A stretch of 42,845 nt of DNA, from positions 1 to 42,845 of the forward strand of contig JAADGN010000019.1 of assembly GCA_013152325.1 (NCBI GenBank), read 5' to 3'. Source of the stretch: Chloroflexota bacterium. GTDB lineage: Bacteria > Chloroflexota > Anaerolineae > Anaerolineales > Villigracilaceae. The translations under genes and the position numbers were made by a program. The notes beneath the pieces were generated by a model. It had not been told where the DNA came from and made no database searches. It was given only the letters and a program-made list of their open reading frames with translations. Of this stretch, positions 15,085-24,655 are shown piece after piece (positions within the stretch are counted from its first letter, which is position 1; each line of letters starts with the position of its first letter).

Positions 15085-18000
15085 GTGATTTTGCAAGGGC
15101 TGGGCCTGGGCATCGAACTCCTATTGCTCGGACTGGTATTGATCGTACTGGTCTGGGTTTTATCGCGTTTGGTTACCCGACTTCAGCCCACTTTCCAATC
15201 TGCAATCCAACCATCATCTGTTGATATTCCTGAACATACGGATGCCGTACTGGTGATCCAACCCGGCGGACGGGTTGAGTATGTCAACGCGATTGCACGA
15301 CAGTGGTTTAATCTGAACGAGAATGAACAGCCAGACCTGGAACGGCTGGCGCGGCGCGCCCGTCCCAGCGACGACTTTCTGCGCCTGTGCACCGCGGAGG
15401 GCCAGACGCGCTTTTCAATCGGCGGGCGGTTGGTGGAAGGCGTCTCCTATCAGGTGCCTGGGCCGTATCCGGTCATGCTGCTCTCGCTGCGTCAACCGGA
15501 AATTGCGTCGGGGCTGGCGGAGGCCGGCGATGTGTCCGGTTCGGTTCTTCGCATCATCACGGACTTCGGTCAGGCGATTGCTGCCAACTTGAATTTGGAC
15601 GCCACCCTGTGGGCTGTCCTGGAGAATATCGAGCGACTGATCCCCGCGGATGTTTTGGAAATCAAGATATGGGATCAGGCGAGTCAAAGGCTCGTTCCCT
15701 ATCGCTTCAGCAGCCTGAATGGCACGACTCGTCAATTGGAGAGAAGCACCGAGACGCGCTTCGGGGCGTATTCCGAATACCTGGTTGCCAAAAAACAGCC
15801 GCTATTTGTCCCCGATACGCAAGCTTTTACCGAGGTGCGTTTTACAGAAGGAACTGGGCAGTATCCGATCCGCTCCTATATCGGCATTCCGCTTCAGGCC
15901 GGGGGCGAGTTGGTCGGCATATTGGAGGCGGGTCAGATCGCTGTCGATGCCTATGCGCGCGAAGACCTGGACATTATCCAACTGATCGCCGGGCAGGCCG
16001 CGACAGCCATTCGCAACGCGTTGCTGTACGAGAATGAACAGCGGCGCGCAGCCGAACTTTCGGGGTTGGCAAATCTGGCTCAGTCGGTTGGCTCCTTGCA
16101 GGACGCGCAGGACTTCTTTGGCCGTCTGGTAAAGAGTATCGTTTCCCTGTTCGACGTAAAAATCCTGGGCTTTTTGCTCTACGACGAGAATCGGCGAATG
16201 CTGGAGGGGCAAGTGCCCTTTGAAGGAATTCCAGCGCACGTGGTCGAGATCTATCACGCCGTCGTGCCCGCTGGAAGCCCGGCTGCGAAGATCATCTCGG
16301 CGCGCGAAACTCTGCTGACGGAGGAAGCCACGGAAGATGAGCGGTGGCGCGATCTGAACTTGCATGACGTGGCTCAAGCGGCCAGCTTGCATGAATCGGC
16401 GCTGGTGCCCTTGGTGTCTGGCGGACGTTTTCTGGGTTACCTGCAACTTTCCAATCATCGTCAGGGCAAGACAGCTTTCTCTCAAGACGAATTGCGTTTG
16501 ATGGAGATCGTCGCCAACCAGGCTGCGACGATCATCGACAATGCAGCCCTTATGCAGCAGACCCGCCGACGCGCCCAACGCTCGGAAGCCTTGCGCAGGA
16601 TTGCCAGTTTGGCTGCCTCCTCGGCGACGATGGATGAGATCCTCCGTTTTTCTTTGCGGGAATTGGCGCAACTTCTTCAAGCCGATTCGGCTGTGATCTT
16701 TCTCCTGGATGAACGCCAGGGTACCTTGAATGCCCATCTGGATTCACTTTGGGGGGTCTCAGAGGAGAGCCTGAAATTATTCTCGCAGTTGTATGTGGAC
16801 GACCCACAATATCGCTTCACGGTCACGGGCAGTCAGCGTGCCTTTATTTCAGGGCATTTGAGCCGGGACAGGCGTGTTTTGCAGCTCTATCGTCCGATGG
16901 TGGAGACCTCGCAGATGGAATCGGCAGTTGTCGTTCCTCTGGTCGTTCGAGAGCGCAGCATTGGCGAGTTGATGATCACCAGCCGGAAAACGGACTTTTT
17001 CAACGATTACGATCTCCAGGTCGTTGCGACGGTCGCCGGTCAACTGGCCGTTGCGATCGAAGAATCCAGCCGATCTGCGCAAACGGACGAAAGCCTGCGG
17101 ACGCGCGTCGACCAGTTGGTTGCCCTTTCACGCGTCAGCCGTGAACTGAACACGACCCTGGATTTGGATCAACTGCTCCAGGTCGTATACGATGAAGGTC
17201 TGCGTACCACGCGGGCTGATTGCGGCACGATTACGCTCTTTGACCTGAACGGAGCGCAGGACGACCCGCGCGTGAGCCTGTCCCTGGGTTGTTTGCATGA
17301 CGATCAACTTACGGATCTCGAGCGTGCCGCGGTCCAGAACGGCAGGCCGATCCTCGTCGCCGATTCCAAGAACGGGGAGTATCCTGCCAGTCATGACGGC
17401 GTTCGCTCTGCACTGGTGGCGCCCATTGCCCATCAGGGAAAGACCGCTGGTCTGATCCATCTGCATTCCGATGCCCCGAATCATTTCGATGACGCATCGT
17501 TGGACTTTATCCAAACGCTGGCCGTCCAGGCGGCGATTGCTTTGGGAAATGTTCATCGTTATCACGAACAGATGCGTCATGGTGAATTGCTCCGCCGCCG
17601 TGCGGAAACCCTTTCCAAGCTGCTTGAGACCACGTACACCCTTGACCCGGATCAGCCGCTGGAAAGCGCTCTGGAGGCGATAGCCCGCGGCATTCACGAG
17701 TCGACGCCCTTCCAGGTGGTCCTGGTCAGCGTCTATGAGCCGGATACAGGCATGTTGCGTCGCGTGACCGGCGTCGGCATCCCGCCTGAGACGTTGAACG
17801 AGTTGAAAGCCCGCAAGCAGCCCCTGACGAGCATCCAGCAATTGCTCAAGCCCGAATTCCAAATCGGACGCGCGTACTACATCCCGGCGGATGAGACCCC
17901 GGTCGTGCCGACGGATGTGCACATGGTCACCCTGCCGTCTGCGGGGATGGATGAAAAGCCGAATGCCTGGAATCCGAACGACTTCCTGCTTTTCCTGCTC

Positions 18001-21000
18001 GAAGACCAAACCGGGAACCCGCTGGGGTTGATCAGTTTGGACCAGCCGAGCGACGGCATGCGTCCGGACCATGCCACGATTGAGTCGATCGAGATTTTTG
18101 CTGCCCAAGCATCGCTGGTCATCAGCAGTCAATACCGCCTGAATGATTTCAAGGGACGCATTGAAGCGCTCTCTTCCGGGATGGAACGCCAGCAGCGCTT
18201 GTTGAGCGTCAGCCAGAATGATCTGCCGATCTTGCTGCACAAGGACCTGGAGCAGACGATAACCGTCCAAAACCTGGAGCGGCGCACGCAGCGTATCCGC
18301 GCCGGGTTAAAGATCACCGAGACGGTCAGCCGCCAATTGGACGCTTCATCTGCCTTGCTGGCGCTGGGCCGTGAGATCCTTACCCACCTCGGCATGTCGG
18401 TCGCGCTGGTTGCCGAAGATACGCCCGAAGGCCCGCACCTTTTGCATGTTTTGGGCAACGTGCCGCGCGCCACCAATCCCGAAGCATTGTTCGGCCAGCG
18501 CAACCCTCTGCGAACTTGCCTGCAAACGGGCGAGACTTTGGTGGTCATGAACCTGGACGAGAACGATGAGTGGCGCGAGACGCCGTTGCTCAGCGCGCTG
18601 CATGCCAAGGGCTTCTTGAGTTTGCCCGTCAAGGTGGACGGTAAGACCGTGGCTGCGGTGCTGGCGATCAGTCTGGAGCCGATGCCGGCCCTGGCAGAGG
18701 AAGATCAACAGGTCTACTTCCAGATCGCCCGGCAGGCTTCCGTTATTCTCCAGAATATCGACCTGCTCAACGAGACCCGCCGCCGCTTGCAGGAAGTTAA
18801 CCTGTTACTGGACTTCAGCCGCCGTTTGAGCGGACTTGACCCGGTCAGCATTGTCAAGGCGTTGTTGGAGAGCGCTTTGCGTGTGATCTCGGCTGCGCAT
18901 GCCGGGGTGGTGCTGCTTTGGGACGACCGGCGGGAGCAGTTGGTCCCGAGGGCTGTTCTGAATTACGCGGATAACGACAGCATGATGGAAATTACCTATC
19001 ATGCAGGGGAGGCGCTCCCCGGCACTGTCTTCGCGGAGCGGCGGCCTCGCAACGTGGACGAAGTTAACTTCGCCCGGGATTACACCCTCTCGGCGACACA
19101 TCTTTTGTATTATCGTCAGGCGACCGGCGGTCGCTTGCCCGTTTCCAGTTTGCTGATCCCGATCCAGATGGGCGATCATTGCCTGGGCGTGCTGGTTCTG
19201 GACAATTTCAACAAAGCGTCCGCGTTCCAGGCTGAAGATGAAGCCCTGCTGCTCTCGCTGTCACAGCAGGTTGCGCTTTCCCTGGAAAACGTACGCCTGG
19301 TGAAAGCGACCGAAGAACGCGCCGGCCAATTGCAGGCGCTGACGGGCGTCGCGGCGACGATCACTTCCAGTTTGCAAAGCGGTGAACTGGTCGCTTTGTT
19401 GCTCGATCAGTTGGGAGCGGTCATCCCCTTTGATACGGCCACTCTCTGGCTGCACGATCAGGATCACCTGTCGGTTGCCGCGGCGCGCGGCTTCCCGGAC
19501 AGTGAAGAGCGCATTGGCCTGACTGTGGCCGTCGAAGACAGCGCTTTGTTCAACGAAATGATCCGCACCGGTCAGGGCATCGCGATCTCGGACGTGCGTG
19601 AAGACCCGCGTTTCCCGGCCTTGGTTGAAGCCGAGCGGTTGTCCTGGCTGGGCATTCCGCTGATTTCAAAAGGCGAGGTGACCGGCGCTATTGCCCTCGA
19701 AAAAGAGGATGCGAATTTTTACACGCCGACTCATATCCAGGTTGCGAAGACGTTCGCCGGGCAGGCGGCTGTGGCGCTGGAGAACGCCCGTCTGTACGAG
19801 GACAGCCTGGGACGAGCGGCGGAACTCGACCAGCGTTCACAACGTTTGGCGTTGCTCAACCGCTTCTCGGCGGAGTTGAGCGGCTCGCTGAATGCCGACC
19901 AGGTGCTCTGGCTGACAGCAGAAGAGTTGCTGCGGGCGTTGAATGCCAGCCAGGTTTCCGTGATCGTCTTCGAACGCGGACAGGCTCTTTTGAAGGATAT
20001 TTTGCCGGAGACCAAACGCGCTCGACCGGAGGATTTGCCCCAGCCTTTGCCCGAAACGCCCCTCTTCGAGCGTTTGCGCGAGTCGCTGGGGGTGTTCACC
20101 ACGGACGATGTGCAGGCCGAGGCCGAACTTGATGAGTTGGCAGATCTCCTGGGCGAGACCAGGGCTTTGATGGCGTTGCCCCTTTCCAGCGGCGAAGCGA
20201 TGCACGCCTTGCTGTTCATCCAGATGGAGGGTGATTTCCGCTTCAGCCCAAACGAGATCGAGTTGGCGCGCACGATTGGCAACCAGGCTTCTATCGCGCT
20301 GGAAAATGCCCGCCTGTATCAGTCCACGCTTTCGACGGCTGAACGACTGGCGATCATCAACCAGGTCAGCGCTGAGATCAGCGCCAGCCTGGACCCGGAA
20401 AAGATTTACGTCGCGGTTCACGAAGCGGCCAAACGCCTGATGCCGGTCGAATCCTTTGTGATCGCCTTGTTGAACGAGAAAGAACAGGTGATTGACGGCG
20501 TTTATCTGGTGGACCATGATGAACGTTCGCAAACCATGAGCCTGCCGCTCGACCAGGGGCTGAGCGGACAGGTGATCGCTACCGGCGAACCATTATTGAT
20601 CCACGGCTCTGACCTGGTGGATGAGATGGGCGGCGTCACAGGCGGGGATTTGGGTACGCCGCGCTCCATCCTGGCTGTGCCGATGCAGATAGGCGAGCAG
20701 GTCGTCGGGATGCTCTCGGCGCAGAGTTACCAGGTCAACGTTTATACGGAGGATGACCAGCAGATTCTGAGTACGCTGGCGAACCAGGCCATCATCGCCA
20801 TTCAAAATGGACGCCTGTTTGCCGAAACCCAGCGCCTGGCGGAAGAACTCGAACAGCGCGTCATCGAACGTACCGCACAATTGGAACGGGAGCAGAAGAA
20901 TACAGAGACGCTGCTGAACATTCTTACCGAAGTCTCCGCCAGCCTCGACCTCGACCGGGCGCTCAATCGCACCCTGGCTTTGCTTAATGATGCCACCGGT

Positions 21001-22527
21001 GCGGAACAGGGCACGATCATGCTCCTGCATCCGGACGACAATCAGCTCCATTATCGCGCCGGGTATGGCTATTTGACCAACGCGAAGGCGGAACAAAAGG
21101 AATTTGCCTTGAGAGTCGGTGAAGGTCTGGCGGGCTGGGTGGTTCAGAATCAGGATGCCATTTTGGTTGACGACTTGAATCAAGACCCGCGCTGGGTGAA
21201 GATCAAGTCCAAAGTGCAGAAACACCGCAGCGCGATCTCGGCTCCGCTGATTGTCGGCGAGGATGTGATCGGCGTGTTGATGGTCTTCCATCGCAAGAAG
21301 AAGTTTTTCGATCCGGAGCAGCTCAATCTCGTCAAGGCCATTGCCAGTCAGGTTGCCGTCGCGATCAACAATGCCAATCTGTATGAGTTGATCCGCGATC
21401 AGGCTGAACGCCTGGGCAATATGCTTCGCAAGGAGAAGGAAGACGCCAGCCGGTCGCAGGCCATCCTGGAGGCCGTCGCTGACGGTGTGCTGGTGACGGA
21501 CGCGGAGAACAAGATCAGCTTCCTCAATAATTCGGCGCAGCGCATCCTTAATCTGGATGCCTCGCATGTGGTCGAGCAGACGCTGGATGATTTCGGCGGT
21601 CTGTTTGGCAAGGCGGCCAGCGCCTGGAAACAAACCGTCCGCGAGTGGTCGGAAGATCCGTCTTCGTATGTGCCGGGCGACACATACGCCGAGCAACTGG
21701 AACTGGAAGATGGTCGTGTGGTGCTGGTCCACCTGGCGCCTGTCATGCTTCCGAACGACTTCCTGGGTACGGTCTCTATTTTCCGTGACATCACGCACGA
21801 AGTCGAGGTTGACCGCTTGAAGTCCGAGTTTGTGGCGACGGTCAGCCACGAATTGCGCACGCCGATGACCTCCATCCGCGGCTACGTGGACATCCTGTTG
21901 ATGGGCGCGGCCGGAGCGATGAACGAGAATCAGACCCATTTCCTGGAAATCATCCGCAACAATACCGAACGGCTGAATATCCTGGTCAACGATCTGCTCG
22001 ATATCTCGCGCATCGAGTCCGGGCGTGTTACACTCGCCCCACAGCCGCTTGACCTGCGGGATGTGGCCGAGGATGTGATCTCCGAAGTGCTGCGCCGCTC
22101 TCAGGAGGAAAACAAACCCATGGGGCTTTCGCTCGAAGCAGCCTCCAGTTTGCCCCGCGTCTATGGCGACTCTGAGCGTGTGCGTCAGATCATTGCCAAC
22201 CTGGTGGAAAATGCCTATCGCTACACCCCTGAGAACGGCAAGATAATCGTCCGCCTGCAGGTCGTGAATGGCGGCGACGAGGTGCGGGTGGATGTGAGCG
22301 ATAATGGCGTTGGCATTGCCCCGGAAGACCAGGAACAAGTCTTCGAGCGTTTCTACCGTGGCGAGAATCCGTTGGTGCTGGCTACGCCTGGAACAGGCTT
22401 GGGCCTGCCCATTGTCAAGCAGTTGGTCGAGATGCATAAAGGCCGCATCTGGATGGAAAGTACTGGAAAACCCGGGAAAGGGAGCACGTTCTCCTTCACG
22501 CTTCCTGTACATCAGACTGGTAAGTGA
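15085..22527 (+). CDS. Giant sensor histidine kinase with about eleven tandem GAF domains
   Basis: The start is GTG at 15085. Residues 4-32 are one transmembrane helix (GLGLGIELLLLGLVLIVLVWVL). A PAS-like domain spans about 45-135. About eleven GAF units follow, at roughly 155-312, 325-492, 502-672, 677-830, 840-1025, 1066-1235, 1237-1412, 1412-1577, 1582-1750, 1752-1917 and 1943-2110. Most end in the same closing helix (for example GQAAVALENARLYE, NQASIALENARLYQ). A second PAS (about 2125-2240), the dimerisation domain with His 2255 (VSHELRTPMTS) and an ATPase domain follow, with NLVENAYRYTP, DNGVGIAPED and GTGLGLPIVKQLVEMHKG. At 2480 residues it is several times the usual kinase length. All core kinase motifs are intact. 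A receiver gene follows after 7 nt. Confidence 0.93.
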   Translation: MILQGLGLGIELLLLGLVLIVLVWVLSRLVTRLQPTFQSAIQPSSVDIPEHTDAVLVIQPGGRVEYVNAIARQWFNLNENEQPDLERLARRARPSDDFLRLCTAEGQTRFSIGGRLVEGVSYQVPGPYPVMLLSLRQPEIASGLAEAGDVSGSVLRIITDFGQAIAANLNLDATLWAVLENIERLIPADVLEIKIWDQASQRLVPYRFSSLNGTTRQLERSTETRFGAYSEYLVAKKQPLFVPDTQAFTEVRFTEGTGQYPIRSYIGIPLQAGGELVGILEAGQIAVDAYAREDLDIIQLIAGQAATAIRNALLYENEQRRAAELSGLANLAQSVGSLQDAQDFFGRLVKSIVSLFDVKILGFLLYDENRRMLEGQVPFEGIPAHVVEIYHAVVPAGSPAAKIISARETLLTEEATEDERWRDLNLHDVAQAASLHESALVPLVSGGRFLGYLQLSNHRQGKTAFSQDELRLMEIVANQAATIIDNAALMQQTRRRAQRSEALRRIASLAASSATMDEILRFSLRELAQLLQADSAVIFLLDERQGTLNAHLDSLWGVSEESLKLFSQLYVDDPQYRFTVTGSQRAFISGHLSRDRRVLQLYRPMVETSQMESAVVVPLVVRERSIGELMITSRKTDFFNDYDLQVVATVAGQLAVAIEESSRSAQTDESLRTRVDQLVALSRVSRELNTTLDLDQLLQVVYDEGLRTTRADCGTITLFDLNGAQDDPRVSLSLGCLHDDQLTDLERAAVQNGRPILVADSKNGEYPASHDGVRSALVAPIAHQGKTAGLIHLHSDAPNHFDDASLDFIQTLAVQAAIALGNVHRYHEQMRHGELLRRRAETLSKLLETTYTLDPDQPLESALEAIARGIHESTPFQVVLVSVYEPDTGMLRRVTGVGIPPETLNELKARKQPLTSIQQLLKPEFQIGRAYYIPADETPVVPTDVHMVTLPSAGMDEKPNAWNPNDFLLFLLEDQTGNPLGLISLDQPSDGMRPDHATIESIEIFAAQASLVISSQYRLNDFKGRIEALSSGMERQQRLLSVSQNDLPILLHKDLEQTITVQNLERRTQRIRAGLKITETVSRQLDASSALLALGREILTHLGMSVALVAEDTPEGPHLLHVLGNVPRATNPEALFGQRNPLRTCLQTGETLVVMNLDENDEWRETPLLSALHAKGFLSLPVKVDGKTVAAVLAISLEPMPALAEEDQQVYFQIARQASVILQNIDLLNETRRRLQEVNLLLDFSRRLSGLDPVSIVKALLESALRVISAAHAGVVLLWDDRREQLVPRAVLNYADNDSMMEITYHAGEALPGTVFAERRPRNVDEVNFARDYTLSATHLLYYRQATGGRLPVSSLLIPIQMGDHCLGVLVLDNFNKASAFQAEDEALLLSLSQQVALSLENVRLVKATEERAGQLQALTGVAATITSSLQSGELVALLLDQLGAVIPFDTATLWLHDQDHLSVAAARGFPDSEERIGLTVAVEDSALFNEMIRTGQGIAISDVREDPRFPALVEAERLSWLGIPLISKGEVTGAIALEKEDANFYTPTHIQVAKTFAGQAAVALENARLYEDSLGRAAELDQRSQRLALLNRFSAELSGSLNADQVLWLTAEELLRALNASQVSVIVFERGQALLKDILPETKRARPEDLPQPLPETPLFERLRESLGVFTTDDVQAEAELDELADLLGETRALMALPLSSGEAMHALLFIQMEGDFRFSPNEIELARTIGNQASIALENARLYQSTLSTAERLAIINQVSAEISASLDPEKIYVAVHEAAKRLMPVESFVIALLNEKEQVIDGVYLVDHDERSQTMSLPLDQGLSGQVIATGEPLLIHGSDLVDEMGGVTGGDLGTPRSILAVPMQIGEQVVGMLSAQSYQVNVYTEDDQQILSTLANQAIIAIQNGRLFAETQRLAEELEQRVIERTAQLEREQKNTETLLNILTEVSASLDLDRALNRTLALLNDATGAEQGTIMLLHPDDNQLHYRAGYGYLTNAKAEQKEFALRVGEGLAGWVVQNQDAILVDDLNQDPRWVKIKSKVQKHRSAISAPLIVGEDVIGVLMVFHRKKKFFDPEQLNLVKAIASQVAVAINNANLYELIRDQAERLGNMLRKEKEDASRSQAILEAVADGVLVTDAENKISFLNNSAQRILNLDASHVVEQTLDDFGGLFGKAASAWKQTVREWSEDPSSYVPGDTYAEQLELEDGRVVLVHLAPVMLPNDFLGTVSIFRDITHEVEVDRLKSEFVATVSHELRTPMTSIRGYVDILLMGAAGAMNENQTHFLEIIRNNTERLNILVNDLLDISRIESGRVTLAPQPLDLRDVAEDVISEVLRRSQEENKPMGLSLEAASSLPRVYGDSERVRQIIANLVENAYRYTPENGKIIVRLQVVNGGDEVRVDVSDNGVGIAPEDQEQVFERFYRGENPLVLATPGTGLGLPIVKQLVEMHKGRIWMESTGKPGKGSTFSFTLPVHQTGK

Positions 22528-22534
22528 GGCGTCA

Positions 22535-22909
22535 ATGACGAAAATATTGATAGCAGAAGACGAACGCGATATTCGGGACTTGATCGCTTTTACGCTGCGT
22601 TTTGCGGGATATGAAGTTGTGACCGCTGCGAACGGAGAAGAAGCGGTCGAATCGGCAGCACAAGAAACCCCGGACTTGATCTTGCTGGACGTACGCATGC
22701 CGCGCATGACCGGATACGATGCTTGCAAGCTCATCAAATCTGATCCGGCGTTGGTGGATATACCGGTGGTTTTTCTTTCTGCCAAAGGCCAGGAATCGGA
22801 GATCCAGACTGGCCTGGAGGCCGGCGCGGAGGAATATTTGCTCAAGCCCTTCGCCCCGGACGAGTTGACGGCGCGCGTGCGCGCCATTCTGTCAAAATTC
22901 GGGAAGTGA
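22535..22909 (+). CDS. Single-domain response regulator
   Basis: The 22304 ORF start lies inside the kinase gene. The ATG at 22535, 7 nt past the kinase stop, gives the expected 124-aa receiver. The acidic pair EDE, phospho-acceptor Asp 52 (LLLDVRMPRMTGYD), Ser 82 (FLSAK) and Lys 104 (LLKPFAPDE) are present. There is no output domain, so it acts through protein contacts, as CheY-type regulators do, or as a phosphate shuttle. By position it is a cognate partner of the giant kinase. Confidence 0.92.
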   Translation: MTKILIAEDERDIRDLIAFTLRFAGYEVVTAANGEEAVESAAQETPDLILLDVRMPRMTGYDACKLIKSDPALVDIPVVFLSAKGQESEIQTGLEAGAEEYLLKPFAPDELTARVRAILSKFGK

Positions 22910-22942
22910 GCATCCGCGTTTTTGTGAGAGCGAAGATATAAG

Positions 22943-23731
22943 ATGAGCGTGGTTCTGGTTGACGAGGCGATTGTGCATTACGAGGTGTTGGGACGGGGAC
23001 GCCCCATCATCTTTCTGCACGGCTGGGTCGGCTCATGGCGATACTGGATATCGTCCATGCAAGTTGCCTCGACCTCGTTCCGCGCCTACGCGCTCGATTT
23101 GTGGGGCTTTGGGGATTCGGCGCGTGAAGCTGGCCGCTACACACTGGATCAGCAGGTCGATCTGTTGGATCACTTCCTCGAGCAGTTGGGTATCGGCAAG
23201 ATCGCATTGGTCGGGCATGGACTGGGCGCGTTGGTCGCGCTGGCTTTCACGGCGCGCTCATCGCAGAGCGTGGATCGCCTGATGGTTGTCAACTGTCCGA
23301 TAGACGTTAAGGCCGTCCACAACCGCTTGCGTACCGCGCCGCTCACTGATCTGGTGGACTGGCTTTCCGGCCGTACGCCGGATGCGCAGACTGCGCTGAC
23401 GGACGCCATCAAGGCAGACCCCGCAGCGATCTCAGCCTCGATGAATGGCATTCGCCTGGAAGAAGTTTTCGAGCAGGTAAAACAGCAGCGCACGCCTTGT
23501 TTGCTGGTACACGGACAAAGCGACCCCGCGGTGGCGATGCCGAGTATGGAGCAGGTCATGGCGTTGCCGCATTTCATGCACCACATCGTGCTGGAAGGCT
23601 CTGCTCATTTCCCGATGATCGATGAGACCGCCAAATTCAACCGTTTGCTGACCGACTTTCTGGCGCTGGATTCAGGGCTCAGCCCGCGTGAGTTGCAGTT
23701 GAAAGAGGAGTGGAAACGGCGCGTGCGATAA
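22943..23731 (+). CDS. Alpha/beta hydrolase-fold protein lacking the nucleophile (probable pseudoenzyme)
   Basis: A 262-aa paralogue of the hydrolase at 10349; both begin with IVHYEVxGRGRPxIxLHGWxGSW, and the fold landmarks align without gaps up to residue 93. Here the elbow reads VGHGLGA: the nucleophile is Gly 93 (codon GGA), while candidate acid Asp 194 (GQSDP) and His 222 (GSAHF) remain. It probably cannot hydrolyse esters in the normal way and may bind the ligand or partner that its sister processes. A basic C-terminal tail (SPRELQLKEEWKRRVR) is absent from the sister. It is the last gene of the operon, and I see no terminator directly after it. Confidence 0.85.
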   Translation: MSVVLVDEAIVHYEVLGRGRPIIFLHGWVGSWRYWISSMQVASTSFRAYALDLWGFGDSAREAGRYTLDQQVDLLDHFLEQLGIGKIALVGHGLGALVALAFTARSSQSVDRLMVVNCPIDVKAVHNRLRTAPLTDLVDWLSGRTPDAQTALTDAIKADPAAISASMNGIRLEEVFEQVKQQRTPCLLVHGQSDPAVAMPSMEQVMALPHFMHHIVLEGSAHFPMIDETAKFNRLLTDFLALDSGLSPRELQLKEEWKRRVR

Positions 23732-23740
23732 AAGTCATAG

Positions 23741-23769
23741 TTGACAGGTTGAAGATTGCAGGGTATTAA
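23741..23769 (+). promoter_or_regulatory. Consensus promoter of the thiamine operon
   Basis: TTGACA (23741-23746), 17-nt spacer, TATTAA (23764-23769). It lies 19 nt before the riboswitch, so the aptamer would start soon after the transcript begins. Confidence 0.8.
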
Positions 23770-23787
23770 TTGATTTGAGAATTTGCC

Positions 23788-23878
23788 AATTGAACGGGGA
23801 GCCTGTGGCACAGGCTGAGAGGAGCGTATGACGCTCGACCCGCAATACCTGATCCGGATCATGCCGGCGGAGGGAACA
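23788..23878 (+). promoter_or_regulatory. TPP riboswitch (THI element)
   Basis: The conserved aptamer parts are all present in order: CTGAGA at 23815-23820, GACCC near 23837-23841, and CCTGATCCGGATCATGCCGG with GGAGGGAA at 23848-23876. This is the thiamine-pyrophosphate aptamer. A terminator hairpin follows 16 nt later and gives the expression platform, so high TPP should stop transcription of the thiamine kinase and transporter genes. Confidence 0.95.
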
Positions 23879-23893
23879 TAGCACCTGACAACG

Positions 23894-23927
23894 ACCATCC
23901 TCCAATGGCGAGGATGGTTTTATTTTA
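23894..23927 (+). terminator. Riboswitch-controlled intrinsic terminator
   Basis: A perfect 9-bp stem ACCATCCTC / GAGGATGGT with loop CAATGGC is followed by TTTATTTTAT. It lies between the TPP aptamer and the thiN start codon at 23933. Control by termination is inferred from this layout. Confidence 0.88.
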
Positions 23928-23932
23928 TCGCC

Positions 23933-24589
23933 ATGCCCAGATGCCTTGTTTTTGTCAATGGACACCTGCCCGATCGCGAGGCCGCCCGCTCGTTGCTGCG
24001 TCCGGATGATTTCATCATTGCTGCCGACGGCGGGACGCGTCACATCTTGACCCTCGGCCTGCTCCCGCAAATTGTCATCGGCGACCTGGATTCACTGGCC
24101 GAATCAGACCGCCGCCGTTTGGAGCAGGCGGGTGTGTTGCTGCGGCGGTATCCTGCCGACAAGGACGAAACGGATCTCGAACTGGCCCTGAAGTACGCGG
24201 TGGAGGCAAATTATCGCCCGATCATCATCGTCGCCGCGTTGGGCGGACGGCTCGACCAAACGCTCGGCAATTTGTCCATGCTGGCTGACCCCGCTTTGGC
24301 AGGGCTTGACGTGCGGCTGGATGATGGGGTGGAGCAGGCTTTTTTCGTCCGGCGGCAGGCCCAAATCCGGGGGCGTCTCGGGGACGTCGTCTCGCTCATC
24401 CCGTGGGGCGTCCCGGCCGTTGGCGTCACGACCGAGGGGCTGCGCTGGCCGTTGTCCGGCGAAACCTTGTCCCCGCACAAAACGCGCGGCATCAGCAATG
24501 AGCTTTTAAGTGATACAGCAACGATCAGGATCGAAGAAGGACTGCTGTTGTGTGTACACCGGCGAGAAGGTTGCCGGAAAGTGGAATAG
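23933..24589 (+). CDS. thiN: Thiamine pyrophosphokinase
   Basis: This enzyme transfers pyrophosphate from ATP to thiamine to make TPP. Family motifs are IIAADGGTRHILTLGLLPQIVIGDLDS (about residues 28-54), YPADKDETDLELAL (about 73-86) and GGRLDQTLGN. The C-terminal thiamine-binding part includes KTRGISNEL. Its 218 residues are normal. It is the first gene behind the TPP riboswitch, and the presence of a thiamine transporter next to it indicates a salvage route: import thiamine, then activate it. The ATG lies 5 nt past the terminator tract, so no strong separate Shine-Dalgarno is seen. Confidence 0.95.
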   Translation: MPRCLVFVNGHLPDREAARSLLRPDDFIIAADGGTRHILTLGLLPQIVIGDLDSLAESDRRRLEQAGVLLRRYPADKDETDLELALKYAVEANYRPIIIVAALGGRLDQTLGNLSMLADPALAGLDVRLDDGVEQAFFVRRQAQIRGRLGDVVSLIPWGVPAVGVTTEGLRWPLSGETLSPHKTRGISNELLSDTATIRIEEGLLLCVHRREGCRKVE

Positions 24590-24655
24590 GATCCGCCGCT
24601 TTCCATGACAACTCGCCTTCAATCCCCATTTCTATTCCCTACCCAGGAGGTTCCC

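Noticed and set aside
20593-22887. 764-aa minus-strand ORF opposite the giant kinase
   Set aside because: It is a shadow of the kinase and receiver genes, which have intact motifs on the plus strand.
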